10,136 nt of DNA from an uncultured Micrococcus sp. (GTDB taxonomy: Bacteria; Actinomycetota; Actinomycetes; Actinomycetales; Micrococcaceae): positions 1 to 10,136 of the forward strand of contig CAMIOJ010000053.1 of the NCBI GenBank assembly GCA_946222435.1. Direction: 5' to 3'. Shown here one piece after another: positions 1 to 6,481 of the stretch. The notes beneath the pieces were generated by a model, which was not told the DNA's origin, made no database searches, and saw nothing but the letters and a program-made list of their open reading frames with translations. A program made the position numbers and the translations under genes. Positions within the stretch are counted from its first letter, which is position 1, and each line of letters begins with the position of its first letter.

Positions 1-212
1 GCGTCCTCGACGCCCGCGACGATCTTCTCGCGAAGCTCCTCGTCGCCGTCGTGGTCGGCGCCGTCGTCGGCGGGGGTGGACAGGCTGATCTCGGGCCCCA
101 GGTCCGTCTCGGAGGGACGCAGGGAGGGCACCGCGGAGGCCACGGCCGCGACGACCGCAATCAGGGCGATGAGGACGGCGAGGCCGACTCCGATGGCTCT
201 CTTGGTGAACAT
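1..212 (-). CDS. Small membrane-anchored or secreted protein, N-terminal part (runs off the left edge)
   Basis: The first 70 codons are present and the 3' end lies outside the window. The protein starts MFTKRAIGVGLAVLIALIAV: basic residues K4 and R5, then a hydrophobic helix at about residues 6-28, then a polar, acidic stretch (about residues 33-65) rich in Asp and Glu. This is a signal-anchor or a signal peptide with a possible Ala-x-Ala type cleavage region near residues 24-28. I see no lipobox cysteine. The ATG at 212 is preceded by GGAGG about 8 nt upstream, which decides the start. It lies 43 nt downstream of the TPR-protein gene on the same strand with no obvious terminator between, so the two are probably co-transcribed. 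No family is recognised; the visible acidic ectodomain gives no function. Confidence 0.7.
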   Translation of the reverse strand, partial: MFTKRAIGVGLAVLIALIAVVAAVASAVPSLRPSETDLGPEISLSTPADDGADHDGDEELREKIVAGVED

Positions 213-255
213 GGCTCCATCCTCCGATGCCGTGATGAGGCCATGATGAGACCCC

Positions 256-2160
256 TCAGCCGGTCCGGGGACGAGGCTCCTCCCGGCCGTCCGCGTCCTC
301 CTGCAGGCCGCGGATCCGTGCTCGGACGCGCTCGGCGGACGACTCGTCGCCGAGCCGCTCGTGGCACTGCTCCAGACCGGTCAGTGCCGCCAGCCGCACC
401 AGGTGCGGGGCCTGCTCGTCGTCGGCGAGCAGGGAGAACAGGGTGACGCCGGTGTCCGGTGTCCCGTCCTCCGCGGCCACGTAGGCGGCGAAGAGCTCGG
501 CCTGGCGGGCGCCGCCGGGGTCGTCCGCGTCCACGAAGAGGTCGGCGGCCTGCAGGGCCGTGGAGACCGCCTCGTCGCCGCGGCGCAGCGCCCACAGGGA
601 GCGGGCCCTGGTGTCCAGGTAGTCGGCCTCCTGCCAGTGGGCGGCGGACTCCCGGACGAGCGTGAGCGCCTCGTCGAGCAGGGCCAGGCCGGCGGGGTCG
701 CCGAGCTCGCACGTGACGTAGCCGAGCGAGTGCAGGGCGATGGGGAGCACTGTGGGGTCCTGCCCCTGCACCCGGCGGGCCAGGCGCACCGCGCGTTCGA
801 ACATGGCCTGGGCGCGGGGGCGCCGTGTCTCGTCCTGCCGGTTCAGCAGCGCGCCGGCGGCCAGCAGGGTCCGGGCCGCGTCGTCGGACCGGTCGCAGCC
901 CTCGAACAGGTCCGCGGCCCGTTCCCAGGCCGTGAGGGCCGGCTCGGTCTCGCCCAGCTCGTGGCGGGCGTGGCCGAGGTCGACGAGGGCGCGGGCCTCG
1001 TCCGCCTCGGAGCCCGCCGTGCGTGCCCGCCGCACCACCGGCTCGAGCACGTCCACCGCCTCCTCGGCCTTCCCGTGCATGATCAGCTGGTGCCCCCACC
1101 AGTAGGTGAGTGTCGCCGCCTCGGGAGCCTCGGCCTTCTCCGCGTTCACCGAGGCGATCTGCCAGGCCAGCAGCGCCGCCCGGTCCGGGACGGCGGCGGC
1201 CCCGAGCACCCGGGCCACCAGGGCGGCGGCGGAGGCGGCGCCGCGGCGCAGACCCGCACGCTGCATCAGCTCCAGCGCGGCGATGCCCCAGTCCGTCGCG
1301 TCGTCCAGGCGCTGCAGGGCGTGGCAGGCGAGGGCGCGCACCAGCAGCGCCGACGCCCGGACGGCCCGGCCGCAGGGGCGGGCCAGCACGTCACAGGCCG
1401 CGTCCTGGGCGCCGTCCGGGTCCGAAGTCCACAGGCACAGCCGGCCGCGCAGCAGCTGAGCCGAGGCGAGGGAACCCCACGGCAGCACGTCCCCGGACAC
1501 CTTGATCCTCCGCATCAGGCCGATCGCCTCGTCCACGAGCTCCAGGGCGCCCTCATGGTCCCCGTCCTGGCTGCGTGCGACGGACAGGGCCGTCAACGCC
1601 TCCGGCAGCACCGTGTCCGCGGAGTCGCCGACCCGCCTCAGACGTGTCCGCTCGTCCTCCACCACGCCGGCCAGCACGGTGGCCTCGAAGGCGTCCGGCT
1701 CGTGCAGCAGGGCGGCGCCCAGCTGCACCTCCAGATCGGCCTGGACGGGGCGGCCGAGCCGGCGCAGCACGTCCGCGCGGGCCTGCAGGGCGTCGGTCAG
1801 TGCCGGGCCGTCCTGGGCGATGTCCGCGGCCACGGCCGCAGCGCGCCACAGGGCGAGCGCGCAGTCCGGGGCGCCGCCGCCGGGGGCGTCCAGGCCGGCC
1901 TTCGCCGCGGCCGCCGCGCGGGGACCGTCGTCGCCCAGCGCGGCCTCGACCGCCAGGTCCAGCCAGCCCAGGGCGTCGTCCGCACGGTCGGGCTCGGGCA
2001 GCCGGGCCGTGGTGGCGGCCTTCAGGGTGCCCACGAGGCGCAGCTCGGTGCGGCCGGCCTCCGGGGCGGACGCCGTGCCCGCGTCCGGTGCCCCGGGTGC
2101 GCCGCTGGGCGCGGTGAGCTCGTCGGGCCCGGGCGAGGGGCCGTCGTCGTGGTGCTCCAC
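256..2160 (-). CDS. Tetratricopeptide-like repeat protein, 634 aa, function unknown
   Basis: A large soluble, Ala/Leu-rich, all-helical protein with no signal peptide or membrane segment, so probably cytoplasmic. After an acidic, Pro/Gly/Ala-rich N-terminal tail (residues 1-40) it consists of antiparallel helix pairs with TPR spacing. The clearest units are at about residues 187-217 (DGDHEGALELVDEAI), 270-300, 390-420 (HELGETEPALTAWERAADLF), 430-463, 475-503 (CELGDPAGLALLDEALTLV) and 513-543 (ALRRGDEAVSTALQAADLF). The recurring G-[DE]-x-x-x-A-[LV]-x-x-x-x-x-A pattern is what identifies the fold. TPR proteins are usually scaffolds or regulators that bind other proteins. No enzymatic or DNA-binding domain is fused here, so the partner cannot be read from the sequence. 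Start: GTG at 2160, with AAGGAG about 8 nt upstream. A GATAAT -10 box lies some 65 nt upstream. The reading frame is certain; the fold is likely; the role is unknown. Confidence 0.85.
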   Translation of the reverse strand: MEHHDDGPSPGPDELTAPSGAPGAPDAGTASAPEAGRTELRLVGTLKAATTARLPEPDRADDALGWLDLAVEAALGDDGPRAAAAAKAGLDAPGGGAPDCALALWRAAAVAADIAQDGPALTDALQARADVLRRLGRPVQADLEVQLGAALLHEPDAFEATVLAGVVEDERTRLRRVGDSADTVLPEALTALSVARSQDGDHEGALELVDEAIGLMRRIKVSGDVLPWGSLASAQLLRGRLCLWTSDPDGAQDAACDVLARPCGRAVRASALLVRALACHALQRLDDATDWGIAALELMQRAGLRRGAASAAALVARVLGAAAVPDRAALLAWQIASVNAEKAEAPEAATLTYWWGHQLIMHGKAEEAVDVLEPVVRRARTAGSEADEARALVDLGHARHELGETEPALTAWERAADLFEGCDRSDDAARTLLAAGALLNRQDETRRPRAQAMFERAVRLARRVQGQDPTVLPIALHSLGYVTCELGDPAGLALLDEALTLVRESAAHWQEADYLDTRARSLWALRRGDEAVSTALQAADLFVDADDPGGARQAELFAAYVAAEDGTPDTGVTLFSLLADDEQAPHLVRLAALTGLEQCHERLGDESSAERVRARIRGLQEDADGREEPRPRTG

Positions 2161-2191
2161 GGTGGGACTCTCCTTCCGGCCGGCTACGGGT

Positions 2192-2214
2192 CGGCGGCGC
2201 AGGACCCGCCGCCG
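2192..2214 (-). other. Small GC hairpin in the presumed 5' leader of the TPR gene
   Basis: CGGCGGC (2192-2198) and GCCGCCG (2208-2214) form a 7-bp stem around a 9-nt loop. It would sit at the very 5' end of the transcript predicted from the GATAAT box, upstream of the ribosome binding site. It may stabilise the mRNA, but such GC stems also arise by chance at this base composition. Confidence 0.3.
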
Positions 2215-2224
2215 CAGTCACACC

Positions 2225-2230
2225 ATTATC
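2225..2230 (-). promoter_or_regulatory. -10 box of the TPR-protein gene
   Basis: Read on the minus strand this is GATAAT, five of six matches to TATAAT and one of the very few AT-rich hexamers in this GC-rich intergenic region. It would start transcription near 2218, giving a leader of about 58 nt with AAGGAG before the GTG at 2160. No convincing -35 box is visible at 16-18 nt. Confidence 0.5.
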
Positions 2231-2309
2231 CCCGTGCCGGGCCGTGTCCCGGATCCGACTCCCGGGGCCGAGCCCCTGACCTTCGCGCGCCCGGACGGCG
2301 GGGCGCCCG

Positions 2310-2315
2310 TAGACT
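2310..2315 (+). promoter_or_regulatory. -10 box of the Nudix/lipoprotein operon
   Basis: TAGACT fits the actinobacterial TAnnnT -10 pattern. Initiation about 7 nt downstream (2322-2323) would give a leader of about 43 nt that carries the AGGAGAG ribosome binding site. A CTGACC at 2276-2281 is too far upstream (28 nt) to be a standard -35 box. Confidence 0.45.
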
Positions 2316-2365
2316 GGGGGACCGTCCGACCCTGTGCCCCCGCAGTCCCTCCCAGGAGAGTCGAC

Positions 2366-2848
2366 GTGTCCCAGCCCACCGGCACCGCACCCGCTGCGGC
2401 CCCGCCCTTCCAGACGCGCGCCGGCGCCTACGCGCTGATCGTGCAGGACGGCTCCGTCCTGCTCTCGGCCTGGCGCAGCCCGTCCGGCGAGGTGTTCTGG
2501 ACCCTGCCCGGCGGCGGCATCGAGCTGGGGGAGACCCCCGAGCAGGCCTGTGTGCGCGAGGTCCTCGAGGAGACCGGCCACGACTGCCTGATCACGGAGC
2601 TGCTCGGCGTCACCACCGGCCGGATCCCCGCGGAGCGGCGGATCCGCGGTGAAGGCGTGGACCTGCTCACCGTCCAGATCCACTACCGCGCCGAGATCAC
2701 CGGCGGCACCCTGCGCCCCGAGGTGGACGGCTCCTCCCACGACGCCCGCTGGTTCCCGCTGGCGGACCTGGACTCCGTGCCCACCTCACCGTGGCTGCTC
2801 AGCTCGCTGCGCCTCGGCGGACACCTGCCGGCGGAGGAGGACGCATGA
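2366..2848 (+). CDS. Nudix hydrolase
   Basis: A 160-residue single-domain Nudix (MutT-like) protein. It would hydrolyse a nucleoside diphosphate linked to another moiety, using divalent metal; the substrate cannot be told from the sequence. The Nudix box is at residues 50-72 and fits G-x5-E-x7-R-E-U-x-E-E-x-G: G50, E56, R64-E65, E68-E69, G71. The final aliphatic position is His72, a small departure. The WTLPGGGIELGET context, an N-terminal AYALIVQDGSVLLSAWR strand pair and a C-terminal ARWFPLADL segment are usual for the family. The length is normal. Start: GTG at 2366 with AGGAGAG ending 5 nt upstream. An open frame extends much further upstream, but that part is antisense to the TPR gene and low-complexity, so it is not coding. 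The stop overlaps the next start as ATGA, indicating translational coupling to the lipoprotein. Confidence 0.9.
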   Translation: MSQPTGTAPAAAPPFQTRAGAYALIVQDGSVLLSAWRSPSGEVFWTLPGGGIELGETPEQACVREVLEETGHDCLITELLGVTTGRIPAERRIRGEGVDLLTVQIHYRAEITGGTLRPEVDGSSHDARWFPLADLDSVPTSPWLLSSLRLGGHLPAEEDA

Positions 2849-4146
2849 GCCGCACCGGGCGCGCCCTGGCCACAGCCTCTGTGCTGGCCCTGACCCTGAC
2901 GGCCTGCACCGGGGAGGAGGAACCCCCGGGCCCGGCCGAGCCGCGGGGCCCGATCGCGGTCGCCCACACGGACGCCGTGATCAGCGAGGCCGTGGCGGCC
3001 GTGGTGGAGCGGCATCTGCGCAACGGCGGCCACGACGTCGCCGAGTCCGACCCGGTGCCCCAGCCGTGGAACCGCACGGACGAGACCACGGTGGCCGTGG
3101 TGGACACCCTCGCCTACGCGCTCCAGGTGGCCCCGGACGAGGTCATGCCCGAGCCGCCGGAGCCGACCCCCACGGCCGAGCCCTCGGACGCCGCGGACGG
3201 GTCCGCGGACCCCTCCGGGGCAGGCACGACGACGGACCCCTCGCCGTCCGCGGGCCGCTCGCCGTCGCCGTCCCCCTCCGAGGAGGAGGCCTCGGACGGC
3301 GGTGAGACCGGCGCCGCAGAGGCGGACGACGGCTTCCCGGACGAGCCGAGCACGACCGCGAGCCCGACCCCCACGCCGTTGCCCAACGGGGACTCCGCCA
3401 TGGGTGCGGACCGGGTGGACCGGCTGATCGAGGAGCACCTGGCCCGGCAGGCGGAGCAGCGGCGTGCCGCGGCGTCCCCGTCCGGAGATCCGACCTCTCC
3501 GGCGGACGGGGCGTCCGCGAGCGCCGGGGCGGCGGTCTCGGCCTCGGCCTCGGACGAGGTGACCGTGTTCGCTCCCTCCGCGGGGACGCTGCGCCTGACC
3601 GCGCTGGTCACCGCCACCACCGCCGCGCGCCTGGACCTGGAGAAGATCGACGACCTCAACGTGCTGTGCGAGCCCCTGACGGCGGCCGCGCGGGTGGACG
3701 TCAACAGCGAGTCCCGCCCCGAGGGCACGCGGCTGCTGCGGGAGCGCCTGGACCGCCTGGCCGGCTGCCGTCCGGGGTCATGGCGTCCGGCGTTCTCCGC
3801 GGTGACCGGGGACCTGGTCTTCGACCGTGCCCAGCTGGGCCTGGCGTACGGCATCGACCCGGCGGTGGAGGGCAACGACCTGGTGGTGCTGGAGGACTCC
3901 GGGCGTGTGCTGCCCGAGGGGCGCATGGCGGTGCTCGGGCAGGCCGCGCACATCCCCAGGGCGACCCGCGAGGACATCCGGGAGGTCATGGACCGTCTGG
4001 ACGCGGAGGGGCTGACCGAGCTGCAGGAGCTGGTGTCCGGGCCGGACGCCCTGAGCCCGGAGGACGCCGCGCACTACTGGCTGGTGGACCGCGGCCTGGA
4101 GGAGGCGCCCGAGGACTGGGTCGTGCCGCAGCAGGGCTGGTTCTGA
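2845..4146 (+). CDS. Lipoprotein resembling an osmoprotectant-type (OpuAC/ProX) ABC substrate-binding protein, with disordered inserts
   Basis: A 433-residue exported lipoprotein. Residues 1-20 are a signal peptide ending in the lipobox LTAC, with Cys21 the predicted lipidation site. Residues 36-100 (IAVAHTDAVISEAVAAVVER, then a TVAVVDTLAYALQV strand-helix) and 239-433 resemble the two lobes of glycine betaine/choline-type binding proteins. The best similarity is near the C-terminus: DLVVLEDSGRVLPEGRMAVL, the IPRATREDIREVMDRLDAEG helix, then a LSPEDAAHYWLVDRGL ending, like the LxDDkgxxPxxxxxPVvr and final helix of OpuAC. Between the lobes lie a Pro/Ser/Thr/Asp/Glu-rich stretch (about 102-183), a short charged helix (186-206) and a second Ser/Ala-rich stretch (207-236), unusual for this family. 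Usual members are about 280-310 residues, so the inserts account for the extra length. No permease or ATPase gene is adjacent. Start: ATG at 2845 with GGAGGAGG just upstream, overlapping the Nudix stop. The family call is by eye; the lipoprotein call is firm. Confidence 0.7.
   Translation: MSRTGRALATASVLALTLTACTGEEEPPGPAEPRGPIAVAHTDAVISEAVAAVVERHLRNGGHDVAESDPVPQPWNRTDETTVAVVDTLAYALQVAPDEVMPEPPEPTPTAEPSDAADGSADPSGAGTTTDPSPSAGRSPSPSPSEEEASDGGETGAAEADDGFPDEPSTTASPTPTPLPNGDSAMGADRVDRLIEEHLARQAEQRRAAASPSGDPTSPADGASASAGAAVSASASDEVTVFAPSAGTLRLTALVTATTAARLDLEKIDDLNVLCEPLTAAARVDVNSESRPEGTRLLRERLDRLAGCRPGSWRPAFSAVTGDLVFDRAQLGLAYGIDPAVEGNDLVVLEDSGRVLPEGRMAVLGQAAHIPRATREDIREVMDRLDAEGLTELQELVSGPDALSPEDAAHYWLVDRGLEEAPEDWVVPQQGWF
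3148..3552 (+). repeat. Low-complexity Pro/Ser/Thr/Asp/Glu-coding stretch inside the lipoprotein gene
   Basis: Codes for residues 102-236 of the lipoprotein. It includes runs such as PEPPEPTPTAEPS and SPSPSPSEEE, and an interruption at residues 186-206 (a charged helix). The stretch keeps the reading frame and the base composition of its surroundings, so it is a true part of the protein and not a frameshift or insertion. Such segments are usually disordered linkers; the Thr/Ser/Pro richness would suit O-mannosylation, which is known in actinobacterial lipoproteins but is inference here. Confidence 0.7.
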
Positions 4147-4174
4147 CCGGGACGGCACAGCCGGGTGCGCCACG

Positions 4175-4200
4175 ACGTGCCTGACACGTGCAGACACGCC
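4175..4200 (+). repeat. Helically phased ACGTGC-like repeats upstream of the aminotransferase
   Basis: ACGTGC occurs at 4175-4180 and again at 4186-4191, 11 bp apart, followed by a degenerate third copy (ACACGCC). GACACG at 4183-4188 and 4193-4198 overlaps this and contains a CACGTG palindrome at 4185-4190. The copies sit over and just upstream of the candidate -35 box, where a transcription factor could bind. Short and GC-rich, so chance remains possible. Confidence 0.3.
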
Positions 4201-4220
4201 GCGGCGCCGGGTGCGAAGAT
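4191..4220 (+). promoter_or_regulatory. Leaderless promoter of the aminotransferase gene
   Basis: CAGACA (4191-4196, matching the GACA of TTGACA) and GAAGAT (4215-4220, TAnnnT with the first base changed) are 18 nt apart. Seven nucleotides separate the -10 box from the ATG at 4228, so transcription should begin at or next to the start codon. The same 7-nt spacing is seen at 6469 and 10114. Confidence 0.5.
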
Positions 4221-4227
4221 GGGGGCC

Positions 4228-5469
4228 ATGTCTTCCACCGGTGATCCGCGTCAGATCCGTCAGTCCTCCAAGCTGCACCATGTCCGCTACGACGTGCGCG
4301 GCCCCATCCTGGAGGAGGCCCAGCGGATGGAGGCCGCCGGCCACCGGATCATGAAGCTGAACATCGGCAACCCGGCGCCGTTCGGGTTCGAGGCCCCGGA
4401 CGCGATCCTGCAGGGGATGATCCAGCACCTGTCCCACGCCCAGGGCTACTCGGACTCCAAGGGCATCTACCCGGCCCGTGTGGCCGTGTCCCAGTACTAC
4501 GAGTCCCGCGGCATCCGGGACATCGGCGTGGACGACGTCTACATCGGCAACGGCGTCTCCGAGATGATCTCCATGGTCCTCACCGCCCTGCTGGACGACG
4601 GGGACGAGGTCCTCGTGCCGTCCCCGGACTACCCGCTGTGGACCGGCGCGACCACGCTGGCCGGAGGCGTGGCGAAGCACTACCGCTGTGTGGAGGAGGA
4701 GGGCTGGGAGCCGGACCTGGAGCACATCGAGTCCCTCGTGACCGACCGCACCAAGGCGCTCGTGCTGATCAACCCGAACAACCCGACCGGTGCCGTGTAC
4801 TCCCGTGCCACGCTGATGGGACTGGTGGACACCGCCCGCCGCCACAACCTCATGCTGCTCGCGGATGAGATCTACGAGAAGATCACCTACGACGGTGCGA
4901 AGCACATCAACGCCGCCGCCCTGTCCGACGACGTGGTCACCTTGACCTTCTCCGGCCTGTCCAAGGCGTACCGGGTGGCCGGCTACCGCTCCGGCTGGGT
5001 GGCCGTCTCCGGGCCGAAGCACCGGGCCGCGGACTTCCTCGAGGGGCTGACGCTGCTGTCCAACATGCGCATGTGCGCCAACGTCCCCGCCCAGCACGTC
5101 ATCCAGATCGCCCTCGGCGGCTACCAGACCATCGACGACCTGGTGTTGCCTGGCGGCCGCCTGCTGGAGCAGCGCAACCTCGCCCAGAAGCGCCTGGCGG
5201 ACATGCCCGGCGTCTCGGTGCAGCCGGCCCACGGCGCCCTGTACCTCTTCCCGCGCCTGGACCCGGAGGTCTACGAGGTCGAGGACGACGAGGCGTTCGT
5301 GCTGGAGCTGCTGCGCTCCAAGAAGATCCTGGTCTCGCACGGCGGGGCGTTCAACTACACGGACACGAACCACTTCCGCCTGGTCACGCTGCCGAGCGTG
5401 GAGGACCTGGCCGTGGCGCTGGACCGGCTCGAGGACTTCCTGGCGGACTGGCGCGAGCGTCGCGGCTGA
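4228..5469 (+). CDS. alaA: Class I/II aminotransferase, AlaA-type (glutamate-pyruvate transaminase)
   Basis: A 413-residue pyridoxal phosphate enzyme of fold type I, family length about 405. It most resembles the AlaA/YfbQ group, which moves the amino group from glutamate to pyruvate to make alanine; the actinobacterial homologues are often labelled AspC or AspAT. Visible motifs: substrate-side LNIGNPAPFGF near residue 45; NPNNPTG at 182-188, whose Asn185 contacts the cofactor; D213-E-I-Y216, which binds the pyridine N and O3'; the Schiff-base Lys246 in SGLSKAYR; the phosphate-binding R254 in GYRSGW; and R384 in NHFRL, which binds the substrate carboxylate. All key residues are present, so it should be active. 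Start: ATG at 4228 is preferred to ATG 4219 because no Shine-Dalgarno is present and a TAnnnT-like box lies exactly 7 nt upstream, implying a leaderless mRNA. ppk2 follows 42 nt downstream and is probably co-transcribed. The exact amino-acid substrate is inferred. Confidence 0.88.
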   Translation: MSSTGDPRQIRQSSKLHHVRYDVRGPILEEAQRMEAAGHRIMKLNIGNPAPFGFEAPDAILQGMIQHLSHAQGYSDSKGIYPARVAVSQYYESRGIRDIGVDDVYIGNGVSEMISMVLTALLDDGDEVLVPSPDYPLWTGATTLAGGVAKHYRCVEEEGWEPDLEHIESLVTDRTKALVLINPNNPTGAVYSRATLMGLVDTARRHNLMLLADEIYEKITYDGAKHINAAALSDDVVTLTFSGLSKAYRVAGYRSGWVAVSGPKHRAADFLEGLTLLSNMRMCANVPAQHVIQIALGGYQTIDDLVLPGGRLLEQRNLAQKRLADMPGVSVQPAHGALYLFPRLDPEVYEVEDDEAFVLELLRSKKILVSHGGAFNYTDTNHFRLVTLPSVEDLAVALDRLEDFLADWRERRG

Positions 5470-5511
5470 ACGGCCCGGACGCCCCGAGAGGACGATGAAG
5501 GGAACCACGAC

Positions 5512-6420
5512 GTGGGCAAGAAGGACGAGAAGGGCGGAACGGGGTTCTCCGTGGATGCCTCCCCGCTGACCGAGGACCCGCGCGCAGCGCTGCGGGCCCG
5601 CACCGCGGACGGTGAGCCGGTGGACCCGGCCGACGTGGACGCCGGCGGCAAGCCCGGCTTCGACGGCAAGAAGGCGGAGGGGAAGGCGGCGCTCGCCGCG
5701 CGCGCCGGGCGCCTGGCCGAGCTGCAGGAGCTGCTCTACGCCGCCGGCCGCGCCGACCCCGAGGCCGCACCGAGCGTGCTGGTGGTGGTCCAGGGCATGG
5801 ACACCGCGGGCAAGGGCGGGCTGATGCGCACCGTGGCCGGGGCCATGGACCCGCAGGGCATCCGCACGGAGGCCTTCGGCAAGCCCACGGATCAGGAGCT
5901 GGAGCACGACTTCCTGTGGCGGATTGAGAAGGCGATGCCGGAGCCGGGCGAGATCGTGGTGTTCGACCGCTCCCACTACGAGGACGTGCTGATCCACCGG
6001 GTGGAGGCCCTCTCGACGCGCAAGGAGGTCGAGCGCCGGTACGGGGCGATCCGCGAGTTCGAGGAGGCCGCGATCGCCGCCGGCACCCGGATCGTCAAGG
6101 TCATGCTCCACATCTCGAGGCAGGAGCAGGGCGAACGGCTGCTGGCCCGCCTGGAGAACCCGGACAAGCACTGGAAGTACGACCCCTCGGACCTGGACGC
6201 CCGGGCGAGGTGGGACGAGTACCAGCAGGCCTATGCGATCGCGATCGCGGAGACGGACTCGGACCGGGCGCCGTGGTACATCGTCCCCGCCGACCGCAAG
6301 TGGTACTCGCGCCTGGCCGTGCAGGAGATCCTCATCGCCGAGCTCGAGGAGCTGGACCTGCGCTGGCCGGCGTCCACCATCGACGCCGCGGCGGAGAAGG
6401 ACAGGCTCGCCGCGCTGTGA
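5512..6420 (+). CDS. ppk2: Polyphosphate kinase 2 family protein (polyphosphate:nucleotide phosphotransferase)
   Basis: A 302-residue cytoplasmic enzyme that transfers phosphate between polyphosphate and nucleoside mono- or diphosphates. The P-loop fold shows Walker A G95-MDTAG-K101-GG, with Asp97 the expected metal ligand, and the FDRSHYEDVL segment with D152, R153 and the YED at 156-158. The signature PQGIRTEAFGKPTDQELEHDFLWRI and the lid region ENPDKHWKYDPSD (K219, W221, K222) follow in the usual order. These resemble the polyphosphate:AMP/ADP phosphotransferase (class III-like, PPK2_rel_1) group more than the short class I enzymes, by eye. An N-terminal charged tail of about 45 residues precedes the core, which begins with a helix at 55-75. 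Start: GTG at 5512, with GAAGGGAA ending 7 nt upstream. It lies 42 nt after the aminotransferase, likely in one transcript, and is followed by a hairpin. Nucleotide preference and direction (ATP-making or using) are not decided by the sequence. Confidence 0.92.
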   Translation: MGKKDEKGGTGFSVDASPLTEDPRAALRARTADGEPVDPADVDAGGKPGFDGKKAEGKAALAARAGRLAELQELLYAAGRADPEAAPSVLVVVQGMDTAGKGGLMRTVAGAMDPQGIRTEAFGKPTDQELEHDFLWRIEKAMPEPGEIVVFDRSHYEDVLIHRVEALSTRKEVERRYGAIREFEEAAIAAGTRIVKVMLHISRQEQGERLLARLENPDKHWKYDPSDLDARARWDEYQQAYAIAIAETDSDRAPWYIVPADRKWYSRLAVQEILIAELEELDLRWPASTIDAAAEKDRLAAL

Positions 6421-6434
6421 CGGGCCTCGCCGCG

Positions 6435-6460
6435 CCCCCGGGCTGGCGGTGTCCCGGGGG
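6435..6460 (+). terminator. GC-rich hairpin after ppk2
   Basis: CCCCCGGG (6435-6442) pairs perfectly with CCCGGGGG (6453-6460) around a 10-nt loop, starting 14 nt after the ppk2 stop. There is no T tract, as is common for actinobacterial hairpin terminators. It overlaps the -35 region expected for the next gene, so it could also affect that promoter. Confidence 0.5.
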
Positions 6461-6468
6461 AGCGGGTG

Positions 6469-6474
6469 TAGCGT
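6469..6474 (+). promoter_or_regulatory. Leaderless -10 box of the PfpI-family gene
   Basis: TAGCGT matches TAnnnT and is followed by exactly 7 nt (GGCGCCC) and the ATG at 6482. No Shine-Dalgarno is visible before that ATG. No good -35 box is seen at 16-19 nt, where the ppk2 hairpin lies. Confidence 0.55.
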
Positions 6475-6481
6475 GGCGCCC

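Noticed and set aside
1502..2365. Upstream extension of the Nudix reading frame
   Set aside because: The in-frame extension is Ser/Ala/Arg-rich shadow of the TPR gene. The GTG at 2366 has a ribosome binding site and gives a normal Nudix length.
361..2652. A 763-codon open frame on the plus strand across the TPR gene and into the Nudix gene
   Set aside because: It is antisense to the TPR gene and out of frame with the Nudix motif; its translation is Gln/Gly/Arg-rich without recognisable domains.
5495..5569. A 24-codon ORF (ATG at 5495) overlapping the ppk2 start in another frame, a possible leader peptide
   Set aside because: The AGGA before it is only 2 nt from the ATG, and its Arg-rich translation is what the shifted ppk2 frame would give. 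ppk2 has its own GAAGGGAA site, so no leader peptide is needed.
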